Source of the DNA: JABDLO01 sp041749255
GTDB taxonomy: Bacteria; Bacteroidota; Bacteroidia; Chitinophagales; Saprospiraceae
Assembly: GCA_041749255.1 (NCBI GenBank)
Contig: JBGTBR010000045.1
Coordinates: 1 to 64,000 of the forward strand
Direction of reading: 5' to 3'
DNA: 64,000 nucleotides
Both the position numbers and the translations under genes were made by a program. The notes under the pieces are model-generated. The model was not told the origin of the DNA. It ran no database searches and saw only the letters and a list, made by a program, of their open reading frames with translations. Numbering within the stretch: position 1 is the stretch's first letter; every line of letters starts with the position of its first letter. Shown here piece after piece: positions 24,779-33,706 of the stretch.

Positions 24779-26338
24779 ATTAACCAGCAAGAAGACATCA
24801 ATAATAAAAAAGGCAAAGACTTATACGACTACCAAAAGGATGCCCTGGAGGAGATTTTTCAACATATTGATAAAAATACAAAGGAAAAATATAATTTACT
24901 TTTCCAGCTTCCTACAGGTGGAGGAAAAACAGTCATCTTTTCTGAAATAGCCAGAAGATTTATACAAAGGTCTAACCAGAAAGTACTTATACTGACGCAC
25001 AGAATAGAACTGTGCCGCCAGACTTACAATATGCTGCTTGAATTTGGCATCAATAGCAAAGTCATCAATAGCAAGGTGAAATCAATACCCAGGAAAAATC
25101 CACATCAATGTTTTGTAGCCATGGTTGAAACCCTGAATAATCGCTTGCAAGACGAAGCCATTCGAATGGAAAACCTGGGATTAATCATCATCGATGAGGC
25201 GCATTACAATTCCTTTACCAAGCTATTTAAATTCTTCAAAAAAGGAATAACCCTGGGAGTGACCGCTACTCCTCTCAGCTCTAACATCGACAAGCCGATG
25301 AAAGATAATTATCACGACCTCATCATCGGTGAGTCTATCTCCTCTCTGATAGAAAAGGGATTTCTTGCCAAAGCGATAACCTTTAGCTACAATGTAGGTC
25401 TCACCTCTTTGAAAATTGGAAGACATGGAGATTATACCGTAAGTTCCTCAGAACAACTATACGCCAACTCAGGTATGCAGCAAAAACTACTGCAGGCCTA
25501 TGAAGAAAGATCAAAAGGCAAAAAGACTCTGATTTTCAATAATGGTATCAATACATCGCGTCAGGTGTACTACAACTTTAAAGATGCCGGATACGATATC
25601 AAACATCTGGACAATAAAACACCCATGAAAATCCGTAGCAGGATCCTGGAATGGTTTAAAGAAACTCCGGAAGCCATACTCACCTCTGTGAGTATTCTGA
25701 CTACAGGTTTTGACGAGCCCACTGTTGAAACCGTCATTCTAAACAGAGCCACACGCTCTCTCACCCTATATTTCCAAATGATAGGGAGAGGATCGAGGAT
25801 CATTCCCGGTAAAAAAGAATTTAACGTCATAGATCTGGGTAATAACTTTGCCCGTTTCGGACCCTGGGATGGAAACACCGATTGGCAAAGAATATTTAGA
25901 AACCCCGATTTCTATTTGCAAAGTGTGCGTTCTGACGAAGAAATAGAACAACATTTCAACTATGAAATACCCGATGATCTGGCCAAAAGATTTGGTAATA
26001 CTGCTTCCATTCATTTCAATATGTACGATGAATACGATAAAGTGATGGAATCGGGAAAAAGACCTTTTGTTGCCATAGATAAATCCATCGATCAGCATTA
26101 CAGAATGATCACTGAGAACTCTAAAGATCTTTATGAGGCTCTCGAACTGGCAAGGTTACTGGAAGATGACATCGCTCAACGAATTCAAAATTACGCTTAC
26201 TGCATCACCAAAAGTACAACCAATTACAGAAGATGGCTCAATGAAACCTATATGGAAAAATTGAAAACCAAACTCTACAATGCCGACTATACGGAAAGGG
26301 ATGCTTCACAGCCATTACCCAGTGGAAGTAATGTGTAG
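24779..26338 (+). CDS. SF2 DEAD/DEAH-box helicase with no canonical start codon
   Basis: The first ATG in frame is at 25031, but conserved helicase sequence continues upstream: YDYQKDALEEIF (Q-like motif), LPTGGGKT (Walker A) and LILTHRIELCRQTY (motif Ia). The frame is open from 24758 and contains no ATG, GTG or TTG before Walker A. The ATT at 24779 (INQQEDINNKKGK) is the best-placed near-cognate start and would give 519 residues. Motif II is IIIDEAH, motif III TATP and motif VI QMIGRGSR. It is probably a cytoplasmic DNA or RNA helicase/translocase; the substrate is unknown. Rare ATT initiation and a recently lost ATG are both possible. Confidence 0.85.
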   Translation: MNQQEDINNKKGKDLYDYQKDALEEIFQHIDKNTKEKYNLLFQLPTGGGKTVIFSEIARRFIQRSNQKVLILTHRIELCRQTYNMLLEFGINSKVINSKVKSIPRKNPHQCFVAMVETLNNRLQDEAIRMENLGLIIIDEAHYNSFTKLFKFFKKGITLGVTATPLSSNIDKPMKDNYHDLIIGESISSLIEKGFLAKAITFSYNVGLTSLKIGRHGDYTVSSSEQLYANSGMQQKLLQAYEERSKGKKTLIFNNGINTSRQVYYNFKDAGYDIKHLDNKTPMKIRSRILEWFKETPEAILTSVSILTTGFDEPTVETVILNRATRSLTLYFQMIGRGSRIIPGKKEFNVIDLGNNFARFGPWDGNTDWQRIFRNPDFYLQSVRSDEEIEQHFNYEIPDDLAKRFGNTASIHFNMYDEYDKVMESGKRPFVAIDKSIDQHYRMITENSKDLYEALELARLLEDDIAQRIQNYAYCITKSTTNYRRWLNETYMEKLKTKLYNADYTERDASQPLPSGSNV

Positions 26339-26426
26339 ATGCCATGATCAACACTAATGTCATCTGCATAACCCTTCATCAAAATTTTAGTCATATTGAA
26401 CCATAATTTCGATATATTCATTTAGC

Positions 26427-27476
26427 ATGGGTATGACGCACATGGACAGAGAAAATACCAGAATTCTTATGAATGAACTCGGCAAAAACCGGGTACCTTT
26501 TTTCTTTATTATCGATTTTGAAGAGAACTTTCCTGTCGTACAACCTTTGGTTACATTAGGAGATGATGTGGCCTTCCGGTTTCCATCGGTTTGTCATGAG
26601 CCCCCCGACTTATTGAATTCTTTTCCTCCACCTTTTATTTTTGAAAAGTATCCCATGCCTATCAGCCGATATGAAGAGGGATTCAGTACTGTGATGCAGC
26701 ATTTGAAAAGGGGAAATTCCTTTCTCACCAACCTGACATACCCTACCCGTATTTTGACCAACCACACACTCGAAAATCTTTATTGCATTTCCAGCGCCCC
26801 ATATAAATTGTTAATGAAAGACCGGTTTGTTGTTTTCTCTCCTGAATCCTTTGTAAGAATAGAACATGGTAAGATCTTTTCAACTCCGATGAAGGGCACC
26901 ATTGACGCTGCCATTCCGGACGCAGAAAAAATCATAATGCAAAATGTAAAAGAAACTGCCGAACACCACACCATTATAGATCTGATAAGAAACGACCTGT
27001 CGAGGGTATCAAAAAATGTGAAAGTGACACGGTACAGATACATCGATGAAATTATAACACACGAAAAGAAAATACTACAGATCAGTTCTGAAATCAGCGG
27101 TGATCTGCCTCCGGATTATCATTCAATGATTGGGAATATACTTTGGTCATTGCTCCCTGCCGGTAGTATATCCGGTGCTCCGAAACAAAAGACTCTGGAG
27201 ATCATTCGCGAAGCTGAAGGAATAGAACGTGGCTATTATACAGGTATAGCTGGTGTATTTGATGGAAATTCGTTGGATTCTGCCGTTTTAATCCGCTTTA
27301 TCGAAGAAAAAAACGGATTTTTGTACCATCGCAGTGGTTGTGGAATTACCCATTTGAGCCACATGGCAGAAGAATATCAGGAAATGATCGATAAAGTATA
27401 TGTCCCGATTAATAGAAAGTATAAAATTGGTGAACGGCAGGGTCATGAACATTCGCAGCCACAACCAAAGATTTAA
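26427..27476 (+). CDS. pabB: Aminodeoxychorismate synthase component I (PabB-like)
   Basis: This 349-residue chorismate-utilising enzyme should turn chorismate and ammonia into aminodeoxychorismate for folate synthesis. The conserved core is present: FSPESFVRIE, STPMKGTI, ETAEHHTIIDLIRNDLSRV, the signature LLPAGSISGAPKQKTLEII, and GYYTGIAGVFDG near the end. It is shorter than anthranilate synthase component I, as is usual for this subgroup. The 3' end overlaps the lyase gene by 77 bp in another frame. Anthranilate synthase is a less likely alternative given that neighbour. Confidence 0.88.
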   Translation: MGMTHMDRENTRILMNELGKNRVPFFFIIDFEENFPVVQPLVTLGDDVAFRFPSVCHEPPDLLNSFPPPFIFEKYPMPISRYEEGFSTVMQHLKRGNSFLTNLTYPTRILTNHTLENLYCISSAPYKLLMKDRFVVFSPESFVRIEHGKIFSTPMKGTIDAAIPDAEKIIMQNVKETAEHHTIIDLIRNDLSRVSKNVKVTRYRYIDEIITHEKKILQISSEISGDLPPDYHSMIGNILWSLLPAGSISGAPKQKTLEIIREAEGIERGYYTGIAGVFDGNSLDSAVLIRFIEEKNGFLYHRSGCGITHLSHMAEEYQEMIDKVYVPINRKYKIGERQGHEHSQPQPKI

Positions 27477-27993
27477 CGCTTCACGAAAGCAACTTTTTGG
27501 AATCCTTAAGGAAGAAAATCTCAGGAAGTACATCAAACCCCCATTGGAGTATACAAAAGGATTGGTAAAATGCAGAATTTTGTACAGCCGGCAAATTGAG
27601 GATATCCATTACATTCACTATGCAATTAAACCAATACGGTCACTCCAGTTGGTGGAATGCAATTTCATAGAGTATAATCACAAATTTGAAGACCGGAAAA
27701 TATTGGATGAATGTATGCAGCAGGCAAGTAAAGCCGATGATATGATCATTGTTAAAAACGGACTTCTAACGGACTCGTACTACTGCAATATTGCTCTTTT
27801 GCAAAAAGGTATATGGTATACTCCGGAGACACCCTTGCTGGAAGGAACCATGCGCGCATTGCTCCTGAAAAACAAAAAAATACAAACCAGAAATATGGCT
27901 GTGCATGACATGAATGCCTATACACATGTTTCGCTTTTTAATGCCATGATTCCACATGGAGCTATAGTTCTTCCAGCCTGTAACATTCTTTAA
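27400..27993 (+). CDS. Class IV aminotransferase, probable aminodeoxychorismate lyase
   Basis: This 197-residue fold-type IV PLP enzyme likely releases 4-aminobenzoate from aminodeoxychorismate. The probable PLP lysine is in EYNHKFEDR. The segment IVKNGLLTDSYYCNIAL matches the family's cofactor-phosphate loop, and TPETPLLEGTMRALLL is the conserved PLLxGxxR block. The ATG start (MSRLIESIKLVNG) lies inside pabB, giving a 77-bp overlap that implies tight coupling. It is shorter than E. coli PabC (269 residues), as are many Bacteroidetes members. Confidence 0.85.
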   Translation: MSRLIESIKLVNGRVMNIRSHNQRFNASRKQLFGILKEENLRKYIKPPLEYTKGLVKCRILYSRQIEDIHYIHYAIKPIRSLQLVECNFIEYNHKFEDRKILDECMQQASKADDMIIVKNGLLTDSYYCNIALLQKGIWYTPETPLLEGTMRALLLKNKKIQTRNMAVHDMNAYTHVSLFNAMIPHGAIVLPACNIL

Positions 27994-28022
27994 ATAGAGC
28001 GAAAGTTAAAATTTTTTTAAAA

Positions 28023-28038
28023 TACGAAATTATTCGTA
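28023..28038. promoter_or_regulatory. Upstream operator of the BlaI-like repressor
   Basis: TACGAAATTATTCGTA is an inverted repeat with perfect TACGA/TCGTA arms. It lies just before the -33 region of the blaI-like promoter. Confidence 0.65.
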
Positions 28039-28044
28039 ATAAAA

Positions 28045-28076
28045 CTTGTCCGGTAAAAGTTAAATGCATATTCTTG
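28045..28076 (+). promoter_or_regulatory. Promoter of the blaI-blaR1-like operon
   Basis: The -33 element CTTG (28045-28048) and -7 box TATTCTTG (28069-28076, 7 of 8 to TAnnTTTG) are 20 bp apart. Two identical-arm operators bracket the promoter, and the predicted start of transcription falls in the downstream one. Confidence 0.65.
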
Positions 28077-28079
28077 TAG

Positions 28080-28095
28080 TACGAAATAAATCGTA
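28080..28095. promoter_or_regulatory. Downstream operator of the BlaI-like repressor
   Basis: TACGAAATAAATCGTA has the same perfect TACGA/TCGTA arms as the site at 28023, with centres 57 bp apart. It lies over the expected transcription start, 5 bp before the ATG of the repressor gene. Confidence 0.65.
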
Positions 28096-28100
28096 ATAAG

Positions 28101-28490
28101 ATGGCCAGTAAAAATTCGAATGACATTAAACCCACTGAAGCAGAATTGGAGATTCTCCAAATCCTCTGGAACAATGGGCCTTCCAGTGTCAGAAGCGTCA
28201 ATGACATCATGGGAGACAAAAAGGATGTAGGGTATACAACCACCCTAAAGATCATGCAGATCATGACGGAAAAAGGGTTGACAAAAAGGAATACATCCGA
28301 GAGAAAGCATATTTACGAAGCCGCATTCCCTGAAAAAGCTATCAAGCAGAATCTTCTCAACAAGTTTATTGAGGCTACCTTTAATGGTTCTGCCTCCCAG
28401 TTGGTGATGCAGCTACTGGGAAATGGAAATCCAACCAAAGAGGAACTGGAAGAAATCAAGACAATCATTGACCAAATTGAAAATCCATAA
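28101..28490 (+). CDS. BlaI/MecI/CopY-family transcriptional repressor
   Basis: This 129-residue protein has an N-terminal winged helix-turn-helix (about 10-80: PTEAELEILQILWNNGPSSVRSVND, then GYTTTLKIMQIMTEKGL) and a C-terminal dimerisation helix region with the proteolysis-type segment AIKQNLLNKFIEATFNGSASQL. It should repress its own operon at the two TACGA-N6-TCGTA operators and be removed when the M56 protein is activated. The stop is 3 bp from the next gene. The induced target and the signal are unknown; no beta-lactamase gene is nearby. Confidence 0.95.
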   Translation: MASKNSNDIKPTEAELEILQILWNNGPSSVRSVNDIMGDKKDVGYTTTLKIMQIMTEKGLTKRNTSERKHIYEAAFPEKAIKQNLLNKFIEATFNGSASQLVMQLLGNGNPTKEELEEIKTIIDQIENP

Positions 28491-28493
28491 ACA

Positions 28494-30566
28494 ATGCTGT
28501 TACACTTACCCGATCATATAGTATATGCCATGTCGCAGACATTTTTTCACTCGATATGGCAGGGAATTTTTATATCCGTACTTTGGGCATCCCTGGTGTC
28601 CATTCCCGGACTGAGAAGTGCTGTTTTCAGGTATTGGTCAGGACTCGCAGCCATGATAGCACTCTTCACTATGGGCATTATCACATATTGGATGCATTAC
28701 CAACCCGTGCAGGAGTCGTTATTTCTGCTGGAATACGGTGAAGCCACCTCTGTAAATCCCTCTATTTTTTATGAAGATACCATTTCGGTCTTACACCCGT
28801 TTCATGGATTTTTTATAGAACACGCACCTCTTATCTCGCAGATTTGGGTTTGGGGCATGGTTTTACTTCTGATCAGGCTTTTGATGGGTTACGGGTATTT
28901 AAAGTACATAGCTTCAGGCGTAAAATCTAAGCAACATCCAATCCTGATATCTGCATTGGAAAATGTAAGAGGAAAAATGAGGCTAGCTACACCTGTAGTG
29001 GTATCGATTTCCAATAAAGTATCCGGACCCATGCTGGTAGGTTGGATCAAGCCGGTTATTCTGTTTCCGGTAGGTCTGATCAATGCCCTGACACCGCAGG
29101 AAGTAGAAGCCATTATAGCTCATGAACTGGCTCATGTAAAAAGACATGACTGGTTAATAAACCTGGTTCAGTCTCTGATAGAGGTGGCATTTTATTATCA
29201 TCCTGCAGTTTGGTGGCTCTCATATCAGATCAGAGAAGCCAGAGAAAATTGTTGCGATGATATGGCCATCGAAAATGGTTATTCTCCACTGTTCTACGCG
29301 CGTTTATTGATTCGCATCAAAGAATTACAAATTCAAACTAACCATTCACCCTCTATTTCATTAGTAGGAAATAGCAAAACTTTATTAAATAGAATACAAA
29401 GAATCTTAGGTCAAACTCAAAATTTTTATACAATGAAAGAAAAATGTATTGCATTAGGAATGATCACAGCAGTGATACTTGTACTGACATCCTCATCATT
29501 TGTACAGTCAGAAAAAGATTTTAAAAAGACAAACAATGAGGCAACCCTTCACTTAACGGAGTATGATATTTCATCTGAAGCGGAACATGAAATATTGGAC
29601 ACTATCCCTAAAAAAGAGTCGAAAAAATCAGTGTATATTGAAAATACAGATCCTGGTAAAACGATTCATGTTGAAATTCAGGATGGTGAAATTATTCGAC
29701 TTGAAGTAGATGGAGAACCTGTCCATCCGGATGATTATGATAATTATACAAAGGAATATAACTATGAAGATGGAAGCCATTTTGGAAAAATGCAAGGATT
29801 TAAGAACTATTACAAATTGGATACAGATAGTCTCCCTATCAAAATTTTCGGTATGGATAAGGATATATTCAGGGAGTGGAATGTCCAGGGATTGGGAATG
29901 GATTCCATGATCATAAGATCCTTTCCAAAAGGTATGCGTCAATTGTATGGAATAGAAGGCAAACAAAATATGCCACATTTCTTCTTTGAAGGTGACACAG
30001 CTGACATGAAGTCATTCTATTTTGGATATGGTGACCTCTTACCCTCCTTTCCAGCAGATCAGCTTGATGAAGAAATGAAGTCTTTAAGATTGCATTTAGA
30101 AAATTTGGAAGAGGGGGAGTTAAAACACCTACGAAGATGGGAGCGGAGCAGGTTGGATTCCACTTTTCAATTGAATAGAGAGCGGAATCTTAAAGAAATG
30201 GAAAAAATGAGAAGGCTTCAAGAAGAAAGCTTCAGAAAATTAAGAAATTTGGAAAGGGATAGCATGCGTCATTTTCACTTCGACATGGATCAATGGAGAA
30301 GCGTGGCACCCCATTTCGGTGGTAATGTACAAGAGAGAGTGGGATACGAACTCAATAGGGACGGACTATTGATTTTCGAAAAGGAAAATAAAGTAGAACT
30401 TACAGGTAAACACCTAAAAATCAATGGACAAAAGCAACCCGACAATATCTACGAAAAGTATAAAAGGATTTTTGAAGAAAGCTCCGGAATTCCCGTGACT
30501 AAAAATTCTCATCTCGAATTTAAAATATTAGGTGAAAAACATAGTAATAGTTTAAGGCGGATTTAA
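28494..30566 (+). CDS. BlaR1-like M56-family membrane metallopeptidase
   Basis: This 690-residue protein has N-terminal membrane helices (about 15-60, 105-130), then the zinc-protease motif HELAHVKRHD (about 208-217) and a further EN motif (REARENCCDDMA). A last helix (about 318-338, IALGMITAVILVLTSSSF) leads to a long outside domain of charged, Met- and Asp-rich sequence (about 345-690). There is no penicillin-binding SxxK domain as in classical BlaR1, so the ligand differs. It probably cleaves or inactivates the BlaI-like repressor on stimulation. A terminator follows directly. Confidence 0.93.
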   Translation: MLLHLPDHIVYAMSQTFFHSIWQGIFISVLWASLVSIPGLRSAVFRYWSGLAAMIALFTMGIITYWMHYQPVQESLFLLEYGEATSVNPSIFYEDTISVLHPFHGFFIEHAPLISQIWVWGMVLLLIRLLMGYGYLKYIASGVKSKQHPILISALENVRGKMRLATPVVVSISNKVSGPMLVGWIKPVILFPVGLINALTPQEVEAIIAHELAHVKRHDWLINLVQSLIEVAFYYHPAVWWLSYQIREARENCCDDMAIENGYSPLFYARLLIRIKELQIQTNHSPSISLVGNSKTLLNRIQRILGQTQNFYTMKEKCIALGMITAVILVLTSSSFVQSEKDFKKTNNEATLHLTEYDISSEAEHEILDTIPKKESKKSVYIENTDPGKTIHVEIQDGEIIRLEVDGEPVHPDDYDNYTKEYNYEDGSHFGKMQGFKNYYKLDTDSLPIKIFGMDKDIFREWNVQGLGMDSMIIRSFPKGMRQLYGIEGKQNMPHFFFEGDTADMKSFYFGYGDLLPSFPADQLDEEMKSLRLHLENLEEGELKHLRRWERSRLDSTFQLNRERNLKEMEKMRRLQEESFRKLRNLERDSMRHFHFDMDQWRSVAPHFGGNVQERVGYELNRDGLLIFEKENKVELTGKHLKINGQKQPDNIYEKYKRIFEESSGIPVTKNSHLEFKILGEKHSNSLRRI

Positions 30567-30595
30567 TAGTGTAAGGTAGTTTTAATAGGTTATCC

Positions 30596-30626
30596 AAGGG
30601 CTGTTAATGGTTGACAGCCCTTTTTT
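30596..30626 (+). terminator. Rho-independent terminator of the blaI-blaR1-like operon
   Basis: Perfect 9-bp stem AAGGGCTGT / ACAGCCCTT with a 9-nt loop, followed by six Ts. Confidence 0.93.
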
Positions 30627-30726
30627 CATTTTTGCAAATACCCATTTATTTACACCGGATGCTGAGTAGTTACTTATTATACTAAGTTTTTAAAAAGATA
30701 TTAACTTTAACGTAAAAAATTACGGT

Positions 30727-31182
30727 ATGCTAATACAAGCTAGTTCACCTGAAGAATACATCGCCCATCTGCCGGAAGACAGGAAAACGGCTATGACTAC
30801 CCTTAGAAATATTATTTTAGAACATCTGCCACCCGGCTTTGAAGAAACTATGAATGATGGAATGATTGGTTATGTAGTGCCTTTGTCGTTATACCCTGAT
30901 GGGTATCACTGCAAACCCTCTATCCCACTACCCTTTTTACAAATCACCTCACAAAAAAACAATATTTCACTGTACCATTTTGGAATTTATTGTGATGCAA
31001 ATTTGCTGAATTGGTTTGTGCATGAGTATCCGAATCATTCCAACACTAAACTCGATATGGGCAAAAGTTGCATTCGATTTAAGAAAATGGAACAAATACC
31101 ATATGACCTCATTGGACAGTTATGCCAAAAAATGACGGTTGCAGAATGGATTGAGAAATATGAAGATGTCATTAAGAAATAA
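30727..31182 (+). CDS. DUF1801 family protein
   Basis: This 151-residue cytoplasmic protein has the DUF1801 plan: an N-terminal helix with EEYIAHLPEDRKTAMTTLRNII, then PPGFEETMNDGMIGYVVP, a strand region with ISLYHFGIYC, and the C-terminal GKSCIRFKKMEQIPYDLIG. The fold is TATA-box/YdhG-like; the function is unknown. It stands alone between the blaR1-like gene and the mutase. Confidence 0.88.
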   Translation: MLIQASSPEEYIAHLPEDRKTAMTTLRNIILEHLPPGFEETMNDGMIGYVVPLSLYPDGYHCKPSIPLPFLQITSQKNNISLYHFGIYCDANLLNWFVHEYPNHSNTKLDMGKSCIRFKKMEQIPYDLIGQLCQKMTVAEWIEKYEDVIKK

Positions 31183-31292
31183 TTCATTTGAGCCTTCTTT
31201 GGTATGTACATCTCTAAAAGCAGAGGACTAACCCATTTTCACATATTGCCTTATGCTCTTTTATTGTTATCTTTCCACATTAATTTTTGTAT

Positions 31293-33332
31293 ATGAATAA
31301 TTCACCAGGGAAGGATTTTCAATGGGAAGACATCCGGCATCTGCCACATCTGGGTTTCCATTCTGGTATCCCACCCTACCTACGCGGACCCTATGCCAGC
31401 ATGTATGTGTCAAGACCCTGGACGATCCGGCAATACGCAGGCTTTTCATCGGCAGAAGAAAGTAATGCCTTCTATCGAAAAAATCTGAAAGCAGGTCAAA
31501 AAGGACTTTCTGTTGCTTTTGACCTGGCTACCCACAGAGGTTATGATTCTGATCATCCGAGGGTAAAAGGAGATGTCGGCATGGCGGGTGTGGCCATAGA
31601 TACGGTAGAGGACATGAACAAACTTTTTGATGGTATACCCCTGTCAGAAATGTCGGTATCTATGACCATGAATGGAGCCGTGGTACCCATCATGGCCTTT
31701 TTCATTATAGCTGCTGAAGAACAAGGTGTCACAAAAGAAAAATTAACCGGTACAATACAAAATGATATCCTGAAGGAATTCATGGTAAGAAATACCTACA
31801 TATATCCCCCAAAGGCGTCGATGAAAATCGTATCGGATATTTTTGCGTATACCTCGAAGCATATGCCTAGATTTAACAGTATTTCCATTAGTGGTTATCA
31901 CATGCATGAAGCCGGTGCACCCGCAGAGGTCGAGTTGGCCTATACCCTGGCCGACGGTTGGGAGTATTTAAGAGCTGGACTCGAAGCCGGATTAAAGGTG
32001 GACGATTTTGCACCCAGGTTTTCTTTTTTCTGGGGCATAGGTATGGATTTTTTTACAGAGATCGCCAAGTTGCGTGCAGGAAGGTTATTATGGGCTGAAA
32101 TCGCAAGCAAATATCAACCATCCAACCCAAAATCAATGGCCTTGCGCACCCATTGCCAGACTTCTGGCTACAGTCTTACAGCACAAAGCCCCTATAACAA
32201 TATTGCCAGAACGACCATCGAAGCCATGGCAGCAATTTTTGGTGGTACGCAGTCTTTGCATACCAACGCACTCGATGAGGCCATCGCACTTCCTACAGAA
32301 TACTCGGCAAAAATAGCCAGGGATACCCAGATATATCTTCAAAAGCATACCGATCTTACACATGCTGTAGATCCGGCGGGAGGTTCGTATTATATCGAGA
32401 AACGTACCGCTGAACTGGTTGCAAATGCGTGGAAACTCATTGAAGAAGTGGAAAATTTAGGAGGTATGACCGCTGCCATAGAAAAAGGAGTGCCAAAAAT
32501 GAGAATTGAAGAAGCCGCGGCCATCAAACAAGCCGGTATTGATAGCGGTCAGGAAAAAGTGATTGGAATGAATATTTTTAAGGATGAAAAGCTGGAAGAT
32601 CTCAATTTTTTAGAAGTGGATAACAACAAAGTGCGGGAAAATCAAATAGCAAGTATTCAGAAAGTCAAAGCCGCTCGTAATCAATCTCTAACTGAAAAAA
32701 GTCTTTTACAACTTTCTTTGGCTGCAGAAAAAGGAACAGGTATACTGGAAGCAGCCATCGAAGCAGCCCGCCATAGAGCTACATTGGGTGAAATATCTGA
32801 TGCCATGGAAAAAGTATGGGGCAGATACAAAGCAGTACATCAAACAATTACAGGAATTTATTCCCGAGAAATAAAAATGGACGAAAAATTTAAAAAAGCA
32901 TTGGAGTTGTCCGACCAGTTTGCAGCCATCGAAGGCCGTAGGCCCAGGATCATGATTGCCAAACTCGGGCAAGATGGACACGACAGAGGAGCTAAAGTGA
33001 TAGCTACCAGTTTCGCTGACCTTGGTTTTGATGTGGATATCGGTTCGCTGTTTCAAACTCCGGAAGAAGCCGCAAAACAGGCAGCCGAAAACGACGTGCA
33101 CATATTGGGCATCTCTTCACTGGCTGCCGGACATAAAACACTGGTTCCACAGACCATACAGGCACTCAGGGAAATTGGACGTAGCGATATCATGGTCATC
33201 GTCGGCGGAGTCATCCCAGTTAGTGATTACCCCTTTTTGTTTGAAAAAGGCGTAGCTGCAGTTTTCGGCCCCGGAACCATCATAGCTGAAGCCGCTACAG
33301 AACTGCTAAAATTACTGATGAAACATCCATGA
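31293..33332 (+). CDS. Methylmalonyl-CoA mutase, large (catalytic) subunit
   Basis: This 679-residue protein starts at MNNSPGKDFQWEDI; the TTG two codons earlier is less likely. It converts succinyl-CoA and methylmalonyl-CoA with adenosylcobalamin. The TIM-barrel part (about 1-540) has RPWTIRQYAGFSSAEESN, GTIQNDILKEFMVRNTYI and GGTQSLHTNALDEA. The C-terminal B12 domain (about 545-679) has the base-off motif DGHDRG, GISSLAAGH and VIVGGVIP. No small-subunit gene adjoins it, unlike the usual mutA-mutB arrangement. Its stop codon lies inside the first copy of a duplicated repeat. Confidence 0.95.
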   Translation: MNNSPGKDFQWEDIRHLPHLGFHSGIPPYLRGPYASMYVSRPWTIRQYAGFSSAEESNAFYRKNLKAGQKGLSVAFDLATHRGYDSDHPRVKGDVGMAGVAIDTVEDMNKLFDGIPLSEMSVSMTMNGAVVPIMAFFIIAAEEQGVTKEKLTGTIQNDILKEFMVRNTYIYPPKASMKIVSDIFAYTSKHMPRFNSISISGYHMHEAGAPAEVELAYTLADGWEYLRAGLEAGLKVDDFAPRFSFFWGIGMDFFTEIAKLRAGRLLWAEIASKYQPSNPKSMALRTHCQTSGYSLTAQSPYNNIARTTIEAMAAIFGGTQSLHTNALDEAIALPTEYSAKIARDTQIYLQKHTDLTHAVDPAGGSYYIEKRTAELVANAWKLIEEVENLGGMTAAIEKGVPKMRIEEAAAIKQAGIDSGQEKVIGMNIFKDEKLEDLNFLEVDNNKVRENQIASIQKVKAARNQSLTEKSLLQLSLAAEKGTGILEAAIEAARHRATLGEISDAMEKVWGRYKAVHQTITGIYSREIKMDEKFKKALELSDQFAAIEGRRPRIMIAKLGQDGHDRGAKVIATSFADLGFDVDIGSLFQTPEEAAKQAAENDVHILGISSLAAGHKTLVPQTIQALREIGRSDIMVIVGGVIPVSDYPFLFEKGVAAVFGPGTIIAEAATELLKLLMKHP

Positions 33333-33690
33333 CTGGTTTGGAGTCACAAAGGAGAATGATTATAAAAGAGCTCTGAAGGAACTTAATATAAATATCCCCC
33401 CCCAAAGCTTTGGTGGCTTTGGGGACGCAAAAATCGTGACAAAACAAAACCAATCGTACCTAAATTTTAAACAGATGAAACGCCTATGACGGGCTTGGAG
33501 ACACAAAGGAGAATGATTAAAAAAGCTCTGAAAGAGCGAAATATCAATAGCCCTGGGCTTCAGCCCAGGGTTAGGATATGAAAAAGTCATCGTTTTGGCG
33601 GGATTTTTGCCACCCAAAGCTTTGGGTGGCGCAAAAATCATGACAAAACATATAGCAGGTCAATTTTAAATAGCTGAAACAATCCGGTAA
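33318..33690. repeat. Two diverged direct copies of a repeat, overlapping the mutase 3' end
   Basis: Copy A (from 33318) and copy B (from 33475) share, in the same order: GATGAAAC..C.ATGAC, then GG.TTGGAG.CACAAAGGAGAATGATTA, AGCTCTGAA, AAATAT, an AAAGCTTTG hairpin, and GCAAAAATC.TGACAAAACA followed by AATTTTAAA. Copy A begins inside the last codons of the mutase gene. Copy B also holds the palindrome CCCTGGGCTTCAGCCCAGGG (33551-33570) and a longer hairpin, GCCACCCAAAGCTTTGGGTGGC (33609-33630). A short run of eight Cs lies at 33396-33403. Confidence 0.8.
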
Positions 33691-33706
33691 GGTATAGTGT
33701 CAAGGA

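Noticed and set aside
25031..26338. Helicase start at the first ATG
   Set aside because: Conserved helicase motifs, including the P-loop, are encoded in frame upstream, so the ATG is internal.
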